Assembly: GCF_014652235.1 (NCBI RefSeq)
Contig: NZ_BMYK01000005.1
Span: 248,001-312,000 of the forward strand
Origin: Pseudorhodoferax aquiterrae
GTDB taxonomy: Bacteria; Pseudomonadota; Gammaproteobacteria; Burkholderiales; Burkholderiaceae_C
Length of the DNA stretch: 64,000 nt
Direction of reading: 5' to 3'
This document shows positions 18,397 to 28,825 of the stretch, in pieces (the stretch's first letter is position 1; every line of letters begins with the position of its first letter). A program made the position numbers and the translations under genes. The notes beneath the pieces were generated by a model that saw nothing but the letters and a program-made list of their open reading frames with translations, was not told the DNA's origin and ran no database searches.

Positions 18397-18473
18397 GGAG
18401 TGGTAGTTCAGTTGGTTAGAATACCGGCCTGTCACGCCGGGGGTCGCGGGTTCGAGTCCCGTCCACTCCGCCA
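18397..18473 (+). tRNA. tRNA-Asp (GTC), copy 2
   Basis: This 77-base gene is identical to the first tRNA-Asp, with anticodon GTC and encoded CCA. It is the last gene of the array, 9 bases before a strong terminator stem. Confidence 0.97.
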
Positions 18474-18482
18474 AGAACGTCA

Positions 18483-18520
18483 ACGGGTTACGCAAGCGAT
18501 TGCGTAACCCGTTTGTCTTT
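18483..18520 (+). terminator. Rho-independent terminator of the tRNA array
   Basis: A perfect 13-bp stem (ACGGGTTACGCAA with TTGCGTAACCCGT) closes a GCGA tetraloop and is followed by TTGTCTTT. It separates the array from the convergent ferredoxin gene ending at 18540. Confidence 0.88.
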
Positions 18521-18539
18521 GGTCGTGAAGGTGCGAGGT

Positions 18540-19157
18540 TCAGCCTTGCGCGCGGCGGGCACGGGCGCGCGCCAAGGCGGCTTCAACGATGGCCTTTCGG
18601 GGGGCGCTGTTCGGATCGACGGCTTGTGCGCTTCCAGGGGGCTGAGCAGGCAAAGGCGCAGGGGCCCGTTCCCGCGACGCATGGTGCGCATAGCGAGCCC
18701 TTGCCGCGGCCGCCTGGCCTTCTGACCACGCGGCCCAGCCGGTCCGGTTGCCGCTCGCCGGCTCCAGCCGGATGCAGTCGACCGGGCAGACCGGAATGCA
18801 GAGTTCGCAGCCCGTGCAATGGGCTTCCAGCACGGTGTGCATGGCCTTGTTGCTGCCGATGATCGCGTCGACCGGGCAGACCTGCACGCACAGCGTGCAG
18901 CCGATGCACCAGTTCTCGTCGACGAAGGCCATCTGGCGCGGCCCTTCGGTGCCGTACGCAGGATCGAGCGGCAGCGCGGCCTGCGCGGTCAACCGGGCCA
19001 GACGCTGCACCCCCTCGGCGCCACCGGGAGGGCAGCGGTTGATGGGGGCCTGTGTCTCGGCGATGGCTTGCGCGTAGGCGGCGCAATCAGGGTAGCCGCA
19101 GCGCGTGCACTGGGTCTGCGGCAAGGCCGCCAGCACGCGCTCGGCCAGGGCGGACAC
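18540..19157 (-). CDS. Soluble RnfB-like ferredoxin with an Fe-S domain and two [4Fe-4S] sites
   Basis: This protein of about 205 residues begins with the RnfB-type Fe-S domain (CTRCGYPDC near residue 17, later NRCPPGG), followed by two bacterial ferredoxin motifs, CIGCTLCVQVCPVD and CTGCELCIPVCPVD. A basic, alanine-rich C-terminal tail follows. It resembles RnfB/RsxB but has no N-terminal membrane helix, and no other rnf genes are visible, so it is probably a stand-alone electron carrier. A GTG at 19157 is taken as the start because no ATG precedes the first cysteine motif; a CTG at 19166 overlaps the phaZ stop. It is only 5 bases after phaZ and likely co-transcribed with it. Confidence 0.85.
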   Translation of the reverse strand: MSALAERVLAALPQTQCTRCGYPDCAAYAQAIAETQAPINRCPPGGAEGVQRLARLTAQAALPLDPAYGTEGPRQMAFVDENWCIGCTLCVQVCPVDAIIGSNKAMHTVLEAHCTGCELCIPVCPVDCIRLEPASGNRTGWAAWSEGQAAAARARYAHHASRERAPAPLPAQPPGSAQAVDPNSAPRKAIVEAALARARARRAQG

Positions 19158-19162
19158 AGTGC

Positions 19163-20512
19163 TCAGACCGTGCTCGTCTTCTTGGCCGCGACGCGGGCGG
19201 CCGCGGTGCGCGCCACGGCGCTGCTGCGTGCAGTGCTCGGCTTGGCTGCGTGGTTGTGCGCGAGGATGAAATCGCGCACCTTGGGGTAGACGGTCTCGCG
19301 CCAGCGGCGGCCGCTGAAGATGCCGTAGTGGCCAGCACCCTTGACCTCGAAATGCTCGCGCTGGTCGGCGGCGATGCCGGTGCACAGGTCGTGCGCGGCG
19401 GCGGTCTGGCCGGAGCCGGAGATGTCGTCCAGTTCGCCTTCGACGGTCAGCAGAGCGCAGCCCTGGATGTCCTGCGGCTGGACCAGCTCGGAGACGCCCT
19501 TGGCGTTGCGGACCTGCCATGTGCCGTTGACGAGCTTGAATTCCTGGAACACCGTGGCAATGGTCTCCAGGTAGTAATCGGCGTCCATGTCGAGCACGGC
19601 GTTGTACTCGTCATAGAACTTGCGGTGGGTTTCGGCGCCGACGTCATCGCCCTGCAGCAGGTGCTCGAAGTAGTCGTAATGGCTCTTGGCGTGGTGGTCC
19701 GGGTTCATGGCCACAAAGCCTGCATGCTGCAGGAAGCCCGGGTACACGCGCCGGCCCGCGCCCGGAAAGCTCTGCGGCACGCGGTAGATCACGTTGTTCT
19801 CGAACCACTCGAAGCTCTTGTTCATGGCCAGGTTGTTGACGGCCGTCGGCGACTTGCGTGCGTCGATGGGGCCACCCATCATGGTCATGGACAGCGGCAG
19901 ACGCTCGCCGCGCGAGGCCATCAGAGAAACGGCAGCCAGCACCGGCACGGTCGGCTGGCACACGCTCATCACATGGCAGTCGCCGTAGACGGACTGCAGA
20001 TGGCGGATGAACTCCTGCACGTAGTTGACGTAGTCGTCCAGGTGGAACTCGCCATCGGCCAGTGGAACGGTGCGCGCGTTCTTCCAATCGGTGATGTAGA
20101 CCTTGTGGCCGCCCAACATGGACTTGACGGTGTCGCGCAGCAGCGTGGCGTAGTGGCCAGACAGCGGGGCCACGATCAGTACGGCCGGCTGGCCCTTCAA
20201 GGTCGCCAGCGTGGCGCTGTCGTCGGTGAAGCGCTTGAAGCGGCGCAGTTCGCAAAACGGCTTGTTGATCTCCACGCGTTCGTGGATCGCCACATCGACC
20301 CCGCCGACCTTCACGGTCTGCAACCCGAACACCGGCTTCTCGTAATCCTTGCCGAGCCGGTACAGCAGGTCGTAGCCGGCGGCCACGCGCTGGGCGAACG
20401 GGTTCTGGCCCAGCGGCGACGCCGGGTTGCCGAACAGCTTGGAGGCGGCATTTGCGAACTCGGCAAATGGCTCCATGAGGGAGCGCTGGGCTTCGTAGAT
20501 CTGGTACAGCAT
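19163..20512 (-). CDS. phaZ: Intracellular polyhydroxyalkanoate depolymerase
   Basis: PhaZ breaks down stored polyhydroxybutyrate in granules to mobilise carbon. The 449-residue protein matches the Ralstonia PhaZ1 type: it starts MLYQIYEAQR and has an alpha/beta-hydrolase core with an unusual cysteine nucleophile, Cys185 in VCQPT. The late GELDDISG and the catalytic His in KGAGHYGIFSG are also present. No signal peptide is seen, consistent with an intracellular granule enzyme. The last 25 or so residues are rich in Ala, Lys, Arg, Ser and Thr, recalling phasin or histone-like tails that could contact granules or DNA. A TGC palindrome upstream may be its operator. Confidence 0.95.
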   Translation of the reverse strand: MLYQIYEAQRSLMEPFAEFANAASKLFGNPASPLGQNPFAQRVAAGYDLLYRLGKDYEKPVFGLQTVKVGGVDVAIHERVEINKPFCELRRFKRFTDDSATLATLKGQPAVLIVAPLSGHYATLLRDTVKSMLGGHKVYITDWKNARTVPLADGEFHLDDYVNYVQEFIRHLQSVYGDCHVMSVCQPTVPVLAAVSLMASRGERLPLSMTMMGGPIDARKSPTAVNNLAMNKSFEWFENNVIYRVPQSFPGAGRRVYPGFLQHAGFVAMNPDHHAKSHYDYFEHLLQGDDVGAETHRKFYDEYNAVLDMDADYYLETIATVFQEFKLVNGTWQVRNAKGVSELVQPQDIQGCALLTVEGELDDISGSGQTAAAHDLCTGIAADQREHFEVKGAGHYGIFSGRRWRETVYPKVRDFILAHNHAAKPSTARSSAVARTAAARVAAKKTSTV

Positions 20513-20552
20513 CGCAGGAAAGGGGAAGGAAGTGGGATGTGCAGCGCAAAAC

Positions 20553-20569
20553 TTGCTGCACTGCAGCAA
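20553..20569. promoter_or_regulatory. TGC-rich palindrome, candidate PhaR/PhbF operator of phaZ
   Basis: TTGCTGC-ACT-GCAGCAA is a perfect 7-bp inverted repeat, 40 bases upstream of the phaZ start. It abuts a possible -10 on the minus strand (TATATT, 20573-20568). PHA regulators of the PhaR/PhbF family are known to bind CTGC-spacer-GCAG-type TGC-rich sites, so this would fit repression of phaZ when no polymer is present. No phaR gene lies in the window. Confidence 0.6.
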
Positions 20570-20712
20570 TATAGCAGTTGTCACACCTCTTTGCACGACG
20601 GGAAACACCAAGACAGTGCGCAATGCGCCATTTGCGCACGTTAGTGCATTCCATCTTGCACGCCATCGGTGCGTCCAAAGGAAGGCGACCACCCGCCACT
20701 ACACTGCCGGCC

Positions 20713-21942
20713 ATGCTGAACGGTTTGTGGCTGGGCTTCTTTCTGACCGCGGCCGCCAGCGCGGCCTGGCGTTGGCTCGTAGGGGGCGAGGCCGAGGTCT
20801 TCGCCGCGATGGTGCAGGCGCTGTTCGCGATGGCCAAGCTGGCGGTGGAAGTCATGGTGCTGCTGTTCGGCACGCTGACGCTGTGGCTGGGGTTCCTGCG
20901 CATCGCCGAGCAGGCCGGCCTCGTCAACTGGCTCGCGCGGCTGCTGTCGCCCTTGCTGTGCCGGCTCATGCCGCAGGTGCCGCCGGGCCATCCAGCGCTG
21001 GGGCTGATCACGCTGAACTTCGCCGCCAATGCCTTGGGCCTGGACAACGCGGCCACGCCAATCGGGCTCAAGGCCATGCGCTCGCTGCAGGAGCTCAATC
21101 CCAGCCCGACCGTGGCCAGCAATGCGCAGGTGCTGTTCCTGGTGCTGAATGCCTCGGCGCTGACGCTGCTGCCGGTCAGCATCTTCATGTACCGCGCCCA
21201 ACAGGGGGCGGCCGATCCGACGCTGGTGTTCCTGCCCATCCTGCTGGCCAATGCGGCCGGCACGCTGGTGGCGTTGCTGGCGGTCGCTGCCGTGCAGCGC
21301 CTGAAGCTGTGGGACCCGGTGGTGCTTGCCTACCTGGTGCCCGGCGCCCTGCTGATGGGCGGCTTCATGGCGCTGCTGGCGGGCCTGTCGGCCACGGCGC
21401 TGGCGGCGTTGTCCTCGCTGCTGGGCAATCTCACGATGTTCGGCATCGTGCTGCTGTTCCTGCTGGCGGGCGCGCTACGCCGCGTGCCGGTCTACGAGGC
21501 CTTCGTTGACGGCGCCAAGGAGGGCTTCGAGGTCGCCAGAAACCTGTTGCCCTACCTGGTCGCGATGCTGTGCGCGGTGGGCGTGCTGCGCGCTTCGGGC
21601 GCGCTCGACCTGGCGCTGGACGGCCTGCGCAAGCTGGTGGCGCTGGCGGGCTGGGACACGCGCTTCGTCGACGCCATGCCGACCGCGCTGGTCAAGCCGT
21701 TTTCGGGCAGCGCCGCGCGGGCGCTGCTGCTGGAGGCCATGCAGAGCCAGGGCGTGGACAGCTTCGCCGCGCTGCTGGCCGCCACGGTACAGGGCAGCAC
21801 CGAGACCACCTTCTACGTGCTGGCCGTGTACTTCGGCGCCGTCGGCATCCAGCGCGCGCGCCATGCCGTGCCCTGCGCCGTGCTGGCCGACGTGGCGGGT
21901 ATCCTGGCCTCCATCGGCGTCTGCTACTGGTTCTTCGGCTGA
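20713..21942 (+). CDS. Fused SpmA-SpmB nucleoside-recognition (Gate domain) membrane protein
   Basis: This 409-residue polytopic inner-membrane protein looks like spore maturation protein A (first half; core LNFAANALGLDNAATPIG) fused to SpmB (second half; core PFSGSAARALLLE and QGSTETTFYVLAVYFGAVG). In Bacillus the two are separate proteins affecting spore core dehydration; fused forms are widespread in non-sporulating proteobacteria with unknown transport function. About ten hydrophobic segments are visible. The ATG at 20713 follows a 200-base region divergent from phaZ. Its end faces the aminotransferase across a terminator. Confidence 0.88.
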   Translation: MLNGLWLGFFLTAAASAAWRWLVGGEAEVFAAMVQALFAMAKLAVEVMVLLFGTLTLWLGFLRIAEQAGLVNWLARLLSPLLCRLMPQVPPGHPALGLITLNFAANALGLDNAATPIGLKAMRSLQELNPSPTVASNAQVLFLVLNASALTLLPVSIFMYRAQQGAADPTLVFLPILLANAAGTLVALLAVAAVQRLKLWDPVVLAYLVPGALLMGGFMALLAGLSATALAALSSLLGNLTMFGIVLLFLLAGALRRVPVYEAFVDGAKEGFEVARNLLPYLVAMLCAVGVLRASGALDLALDGLRKLVALAGWDTRFVDAMPTALVKPFSGSAARALLLEAMQSQGVDSFAALLAATVQGSTETTFYVLAVYFGAVGIQRARHAVPCAVLADVAGILASIGVCYWFFG

Positions 21943-21947
21943 CGCGA

Positions 21948-21978
21948 CAAAAGAAAAACGCCGCGCGGTGCGCGGCGT
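21948..21978 (-). terminator. Rho-independent terminator for the aminotransferase gene
   Basis: A 9-bp GC-rich stem (ACGCCGCGC with GCGCGGCGT, 3-base loop) is followed on the minus strand by TTTTCTTTTG. It lies 23 bases after the aminotransferase stop. On the plus strand only GTCTTC follows, so it acts mainly for the minus-strand gene. Confidence 0.85.
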
Positions 21979-22000
21979 CTTCAGCGGCATCCGTGGTGGG

Positions 22001-23197
22001 TCAGACGACCTTGGCGATGCTGGCGCAGACGTAGTCGATGTTCTTGCTGTTCAGCGCCGCCACGCACATGCGGCCGGTGTCGGTGCCGTAGACACCGAAC
22101 TCGTTGCGCAGGCGCACCATCTGGTCCTTGGTCAGGCCCGAGTAGCTGAACATGCCGACCTGGGTCGTGATGAAGCTCATGTCCTGCTTGACGCCGGCGG
22201 CCTTGAGTTTCTCGACCAGGGCCACGCGCATCTGCTTGATGCGGGTGCGCATGCCGGCCAGTTCCTCCTCCCACAGCGCGCGCAGTTCGGGCGTGTTCAG
22301 CACCGCGGCCACCACGCTGCCGCCGTGCGTGGGCGGGTTGCTGTAGTTGGTGCGGATCATGATCTTGAGCTGGCTCAGCACGCGGTCGGCCTCGGCCTTG
22401 TCCTGGCACAGCACGGACAGCGCGCCGACGCGTTCGCCGTACAGGCTGAAGCTTTTGCTGAACGAGGTGGAGACGAAGAACGACAGGCCGGCAGCGAGCG
22501 CCTTGGCCACGGCCACGCCGTCTTCGGCAATACCCTGGCCGAAGCCCTGGTAGGCCATGTCCAGGAAGGGCACGAGGTTGCCGGCCTTCACCGTGGCGAT
22601 GACCTGGTCCCACTGCGCGGGCGTGAGGTCGTAGCCCGTCGGGTTGTGGCAGCAGGCGTGCAGCACGACGATGGTGCCAGGTGCGGCGGCCTGGAGGTCG
22701 GCCAGCATGCCTTCGAAGTCGACGCCGCGCTTGGCGGCATCGTAGTAGCGGTGGCTCTGCACCTCGAAACCGGCCTGCGTGAACAGCGCGCGGTGGTTTT
22801 CCCAGCTCGGGTCGCTGATCAGCACCTTGGCGTTCGGGTTCAGGCGCTTCAAGAAGTCGGCGCCGATCTTCAGGCCGCCGGTGCCACCGAGACCCTGGAC
22901 GGTGGCGACGCGGCCGCTCTTGACAGGCTCGCTGTCGGCCCCAAATACCAGGTTCTTGACGGCGCTGTCGTACGCGGCGATGCCGTCGATGGGCAGGTAA
23001 CCGCGGGCCTTGGGCGCTTGCATCATGGCCTGTTCGGCCTTCTGCACGCAGGCCAGCAGCGGCAGCTTGCCGTTGTCGTCGTAATAGACACCGACGCCCA
23101 GGTTGACCTTGTTGGGGTTGGTGTCGGCGGCAAACTGCTCGTTCAGACCCAGGATCGGGTCGCGCGGTGCCATCTCGACGGCGGAGAACAAAGACAT
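22001..23197 (-). CDS. tyrB: Aromatic-amino-acid/aspartate aminotransferase
   Basis: This 398-residue class I PLP enzyme exchanges amino groups between aromatic amino acids or aspartate and 2-oxoglutarate. It has the family segments NLGVGVYYD, the substrate-loop ACCHNPTG, and the PLP lysine Lys248 in STSFSKSFSLYGERVG. The sequence is of subfamily I-alpha, which contains both AspC and TyrB; the TyrB assignment is the common one in betaproteobacteria but specificity is not proven. It is a single gene on the minus strand, divergent from uvrB. Confidence 0.92.
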   Translation of the reverse strand: MSLFSAVEMAPRDPILGLNEQFAADTNPNKVNLGVGVYYDDNGKLPLLACVQKAEQAMMQAPKARGYLPIDGIAAYDSAVKNLVFGADSEPVKSGRVATVQGLGGTGGLKIGADFLKRLNPNAKVLISDPSWENHRALFTQAGFEVQSHRYYDAAKRGVDFEGMLADLQAAAPGTIVVLHACCHNPTGYDLTPAQWDQVIATVKAGNLVPFLDMAYQGFGQGIAEDGVAVAKALAAGLSFFVSTSFSKSFSLYGERVGALSVLCQDKAEADRVLSQLKIMIRTNYSNPPTHGGSVVAAVLNTPELRALWEEELAGMRTRIKQMRVALVEKLKAAGVKQDMSFITTQVGMFSYSGLTKDQMVRLRNEFGVYGTDTGRMCVAALNSKNIDYVCASIAKVV

Positions 23198-23340
23198 TGA
23201 AGTTCCTGCAGAGGGTTGTCGCTAGCGGGGAGGGCCGTGCTGCGCTAGCCTATCGGGTTGCCCCTCGCTTGCACTGCGCGAGGAAGCCGGCGACGGCCTT
23301 GCACCAATTTTAAGCATTCCTGTCACGATCGGATTTCCTG

Positions 23341-25434
<2,094 letters not shown>

Positions 25435-25468
25435 GCCTTAATCCGAGCGATTCAATAGGGATTTCTGC

Positions 25469-25494
25469 TATACTTGAGTTAATTGATCGGGAAC
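25469..25494 (+). promoter_or_regulatory. iscR promoter -10 with overlapping IscR type 1-like site
   Basis: TATACT at 25469-25474 is a good -10 element. Overlapping it, positions 25470-25494 read ATACTTGA-...-TCGGGAAC, resembling the type 1 sites to which [2Fe-2S]-IscR binds to repress isc operons. The likely start is about 160 bases before the iscR ATG, leaving a long leader. Confidence 0.65.
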
Positions 25495-25642
25495 AAAAGC
25501 GCATCGAAGAAGTCCATCGCTGAGGGCTCCAAACCGCTTCCACATCGTCGACGAGTGAAGAGCTGGTGCAAAGCGCGTCGGGCCGGGTGAGACCCCCGCT
25601 CCGGCTTCAACGGTAGGTCAAGCAATTGAGAAGGAGCTTGCG

Positions 25643-26179
25643 ATGCGTCTGACAACCAAAGGCCGTTTTGCGGTCACAGCCATGATCGATCTGGCCTTGC
25701 GCCAGAACAACGGTCCGGTCACGCTGGCGGCCATCAGCCAGCGCCAGCAGATCTCGCTGTCGTACCTGGAACAGCTGTTCGGCAAGCTGCGCCGCCACGA
25801 CCTCGTGGAATCGACGCGCGGGCCGGGCGGCGGTTACACGCTGGGCCGCAAGGCCAGCGACATCACGGTGGCCGACATCATCGTCTCGGTGGACGAGCCC
25901 ATCGACGCCACCCATTGCGGTGGCAAGGAAAACTGCCTGGGTGAGGCCGGCCGCTGCATGACACATGAACTGTGGGCCGCGCTGAACCAGCGCATGGTCG
26001 AGTTCCTCGACTCCGTGACGCTGCAAAAGCTCGTGGACGATCAGATCGCCAAGGGTGTTCAGGTGGAAAGCAAGCCCATGCTCAAGCGCGCCATCTCGCC
26101 GCAGCCGGTGGTCAAGCCGATCCGCGTGAATGCGCCCAACTCCGTGTTCGCGCTGGGCAACGCCTTCGCCAAATCCTGA
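25643..26179 (+). CDS. iscR: Fe-S cluster-sensing transcriptional regulator IscR
   Basis: IscR is an Rrf2-family DNA-binding protein that senses [2Fe-2S] cluster supply and represses the isc operon when clusters are plentiful. The 178-residue protein has the winged helix in its first 80 residues and cluster ligands Cys92, Cys98, Cys105 and His108. The spacing of the last two is one residue longer than in E. coli (104 and 107). An IscR-like site overlaps its own promoter. A strong AGGAG precedes the ATG. Confidence 0.97.
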   Translation: MRLTTKGRFAVTAMIDLALRQNNGPVTLAAISQRQQISLSYLEQLFGKLRRHDLVESTRGPGGGYTLGRKASDITVADIIVSVDEPIDATHCGGKENCLGEAGRCMTHELWAALNQRMVEFLDSVTLQKLVDDQIAKGVQVESKPMLKRAISPQPVVKPIRVNAPNSVFALGNAFAKS

Positions 26180-26230
26180 ATCGCCTGCGTTCGCCACTTC
26201 TTCAAGCCAGCCGCGACTGAAAGCTAGCCA

Positions 26231-27451
26231 ATGTCAAGCACGCCCCATTTCCCGATCTACATGGACTACAGCGCCACCAACCCCTGCGATGAGCGGGTGG
26301 TGGACGCGATGATCCCGTGGCTGCGGGAGCACTTCGGCAACCCCGCGTCGCGCAGCCATGCCTGGGGCTGGGAAGCCGAGGCCGCGGTCGAGAAGGCGCG
26401 CGAGCACGTTGCCGCCCTGGTCGGTGCCGACCCGCGCGAAATCATCTGGACCTCCGGCGCGACCGAGTCCGACAACCTCGCCATCAAGGGCGCCGCCCAG
26501 TTCTACAAGGGCAAGGGCAAGCACATCATCACGGTCAAGACCGAGCACAAGGCCGTGCTGGACACCTGCCGCGAACTGGAGCGCCAGGGCTTCGAGGTGA
26601 CCTACATGGACGTGCAGCCCGACGGGCTGCTGGATCTGGCGGCGTTCGAGGCCGCGATCCGCCCTGACACCATCCTCGCCAGCGTGATGTTCGTGAACAA
26701 CGAGATCGGCGTGATCCAGGACATCGCCGCCATCGGCGAGATCTGCCGCGCCAAGGGCGTGGTGTTCCATGTCGACGCCGCGCAGGCCACCGGCCGCGTC
26801 GAGATCGACCTCGGCAAGCTCAAGGTCGACCTCATGAGCCTGACGGCGCACAAGACCTACGGCCCCAAGGGCATCGGTGCGCTCTATGTGCGCCGCAAGC
26901 CGCGCATCCGGATCGAGGCGCAGATGCACGGCGGCGGCCACGAGCGCGGCATGCGCTCGGGCACGCTCCCCACGCACCAGATCGTCGGCATGGGCGAGGC
27001 CTACCGCATCGCCAAGGAAGAGATGGCGGCCGAGAACCAGCGCATCCAGGCGCTGCACGACCGCATGCTCAAGGGCCTGCAGGACATCGAGCAGGTGTTC
27101 GTCAACGGCCACGCCACCCGACGCGTGCCGCACAACCTGAACATGAGCTTCAACTTCGTGGAAGGCGAGTCGCTGATCATGGGCATCAAGGGCCTGGCGG
27201 TGTCCAGCGGCTCGGCCTGTACCTCGGCCAGCCTGGAGCCCAGCTACGTGCTGCGTGCGCTGGGCCGCAGCGACGAACTGGCGCACAGCAGCCTGCGCAT
27301 GACGATCGGCCGCTGGACCACCGAAGCCGACATCGATTACGCCGTGCAGACCATCCGCCAGAACGTGGACAAGCTGCGCGAGCTGAGCCCGCTGTGGGAG
27401 ATGTACCAGGACGGCGTCGACATCTCGTCGATCCAGTGGACGGCGCATTGA
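26231..27451 (+). CDS. iscS: Cysteine desulfurase IscS
   Basis: IscS removes sulfur from cysteine and hands it, as a persulfide, to IscU and other acceptors. The 406-residue class V PLP enzyme has Lys208 in SLTAHKTYG for PLP and the persulfide Cys330 in [10 protein letters not shown]. The final residues ([18 protein letters not shown]) match the IscU-docking tail of IscS. It lies 51 bases after iscR in the isc operon. Confidence 0.98.
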   Translation: MSSTPHFPIYMDYSATNPCDERVVDAMIPWLREHFGNPASRSHAWGWEAEAAVEKAREHVAALVGADPREIIWTSGATESDNLAIKGAAQFYKGKGKHIITVKTEHKAVLDTCRELERQGFEVTYMDVQPDGLLDLAAFEAAIRPDTILASVMFVNNEIGVIQDIAAIGEICRAKGVVFHVDAAQATGRVEIDLGKLKVDLMSLTAHKTYGPKGIGALYVRRKPRIRIEAQMHGGGHERGMRSGTLPTHQIVGMGEAYRIAKEEMAAENQRIQALHDRMLKGLQDIEQVFVNGHATRRVPHNLNMSFNFVEGESLIMGIKGLAVSSGSACTSASLEPSYVLRALGRSDELAHSSLRMTIGRWTTEADIDYAVQTIRQNVDKLRELSPLWEMYQDGVDISSIQWTAH

Positions 27452-27478
27452 ACACACAACCTACCGAGTGAGAGAACC

Positions 27479-27865
27479 ATGGCTTATTCCGACAAGGTCG
27501 TAGACCACTACGAAAACCCGCGCAACGTCGGCTCCTTCGACAAGGGCGACGATTCCATCGGCACCGGCATGGTCGGCGCACCCGCCTGCGGCGACGTGAT
27601 GAAGCTGCAGATCAAGGTCAACCCGCAGACCGGCGTGATCGAGGATGCGCGCTTCAAGACCTACGGCTGCGGTTCGGCCATTGCCTCGTCCTCACTCGTG
27701 ACCGAGTGGGTCAAGGGCAAGACGCTGGACGAAGCCGCTGCGCTCAAGAACAGCCAGATCGCCGAAGAACTGGCGCTGCCGCCGGTCAAGATCCACTGCT
27801 CCATCCTGGCCGAAGACGCGATCAAGGCCGCCGTGGACGACTACCGCAAGAAGCGCGTCCACTGA
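27479..27865 (+). CDS. iscU: Fe-S cluster assembly scaffold IscU
   Basis: IscU is the scaffold on which [2Fe-2S] and [4Fe-4S] clusters are built before HscA/HscB-driven release. The 128-residue protein has ligands Cys37, Cys64, His106 and Cys107, the essential Asp39, and the HscA-recognised LPPVK motif at 100-104. Length equals that of E. coli IscU. Confidence 0.98.
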   Translation: MAYSDKVVDHYENPRNVGSFDKGDDSIGTGMVGAPACGDVMKLQIKVNPQTGVIEDARFKTYGCGSAIASSSLVTEWVKGKTLDEAAALKNSQIAEELALPPVKIHCSILAEDAIKAAVDDYRKKRVH

Positions 27866-27867
27866 CC

Positions 27868-28191
27868 ATGGCCGTGACCTTGACCGAGGCGGCCGCCCGC
27901 CATGTCAACCGCTACCTGGCCAAGCGCGGCAAGGGCGTCGGGGTGCGCCTGGGCGTCAAGACCACGGGCTGCTCCGGGCTGGCCTACAAGCTCGAGTACG
28001 TGGACGAGCCCGCGCCCGAAGACCTGGTGTTCGAAGACCACGGCATCAAGGTGATGGTCGATCCCAAGAGCCTGGCCTACCTGGACGGCACCAAGCTCGA
28101 CTTCGTGCGCGAAGGTCTGAACGAGGGCTTCCGCTTCGAGAATCCGAACGAGCGCGACAAGTGTGGTTGCGGCGAAAGCTTCCGCGTCTGA
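27868..28191 (+). CDS. iscA: A-type Fe-S carrier IscA
   Basis: IscA carries iron or clusters to target apoproteins. The 107-residue protein shows the three family cysteines, Cys35, Cys99 and Cys101 (CGCGESF). Its ATG begins two bases after the iscU stop. A terminator-like hairpin follows it, inside the operon. Confidence 0.97.
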   Translation: MAVTLTEAAARHVNRYLAKRGKGVGVRLGVKTTGCSGLAYKLEYVDEPAPEDLVFEDHGIKVMVDPKSLAYLDGTKLDFVREGLNEGFRFENPNERDKCGCGESFRV

Positions 28192-28209
28192 GCCTGCGTT
28201 CTTCCCGGC

Positions 28210-28245
28210 AACCGCCATGGCGCACTGCGTGATGGCGGTTTTTTC
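28210..28245 (+). terminator. Intrinsic terminator inside the isc operon, between iscA and hscB
   Basis: A 9-bp stem AACCGCCAT/ATGGCGGTT with a 13-base loop runs straight into a T tract (six T in total, then C). It sits 18 bases after iscA and 25 bases before the hscB start. It should lower expression of hscB-hscA-fdx relative to iscRSUA. Confidence 0.8.
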
Positions 28246-28269
28246 TTGGGTGCGCCGTGCGTGCCCACC

Positions 28270-28821
28270 ATGACGATGAACCTGCAGTCCACCGATTTCG
28301 AACTGTTCGATGTGCCGGCCCGCTTCGCGCAGGACCTCGACGCCTTGCAACTGCGTTGGAAGGCCTTGCAGCGCGAGGCCCATCCGGACCGTTTCAGCGC
28401 ACAGGGCGCGGCGGCGCAGCGCGTGGCCATGCAGTGGTCGGTGCGCATCAACGAGGCCTGGCAACGTTTGCGTGACCCGTTGCGGCGTGCGGCCTACCTG
28501 TGCGAACTGCATGGCGCGCCGGTCGATGTGCACGGCAACACCAAGATGCCGCCGGCCTTCCTGGTCCAGCAGATGGAATGGCACGAGCAGCTCGACGAGG
28601 CGCGCAGTGCGCAGGACTTCGATGCGCTGGACCGCGAACTGGCCGCCACGCACGCCGAGGGGCTGGCGCGCTGCGCGCAGCTGCTGGACGAGGCAGGCGA
28701 TTTCGCGGCGGCCGCGGCCGAAGTGCGTGCGCTGATGTTCATCGAACGCCTGCAGGCCAGCGTGGACGACAAGCGCGATGCCAGTGCGGCCGCAGGGGGC
28801 GCTGCTTCCGGGGGACAATGA
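28270..28821 (+). CDS. hscB: Fe-S assembly co-chaperone HscB
   Basis: HscB is a J-domain protein that brings IscU to HscA and stimulates its ATPase. The 183-residue protein has the HPD triad in REAHPDRF near residue 39 and the C-terminal three-helix bundle that binds IscU. The ATG at 28270 ([13 protein letters not shown]) was chosen; a longer frame begins at a TTG inside the preceding hairpin region. The C terminus ends in a short alanine/glycine tail. Confidence 0.95.
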   Translation: MTMNLQSTDFELFDVPARFAQDLDALQLRWKALQREAHPDRFSAQGAAAQRVAMQWSVRINEAWQRLRDPLRRAAYLCELHGAPVDVHGNTKMPPAFLVQQMEWHEQLDEARSAQDFDALDRELAATHAEGLARCAQLLDEAGDFAAAAAEVRALMFIERLQASVDDKRDASAAAGGAASGGQ

Positions 28822-28825
28822 AACC

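Noticed and set aside
18540-19157. Part of an rnf/rsx electron-transport operon
   Set aside because: It lacks the membrane anchor and no rnfA, C, D, G or E neighbours exist in the window.
23198-23340. LexA/SOS box upstream of uvrB
   Set aside because: No CTGT-N8-ACAG-like sequence is visible in the gap.
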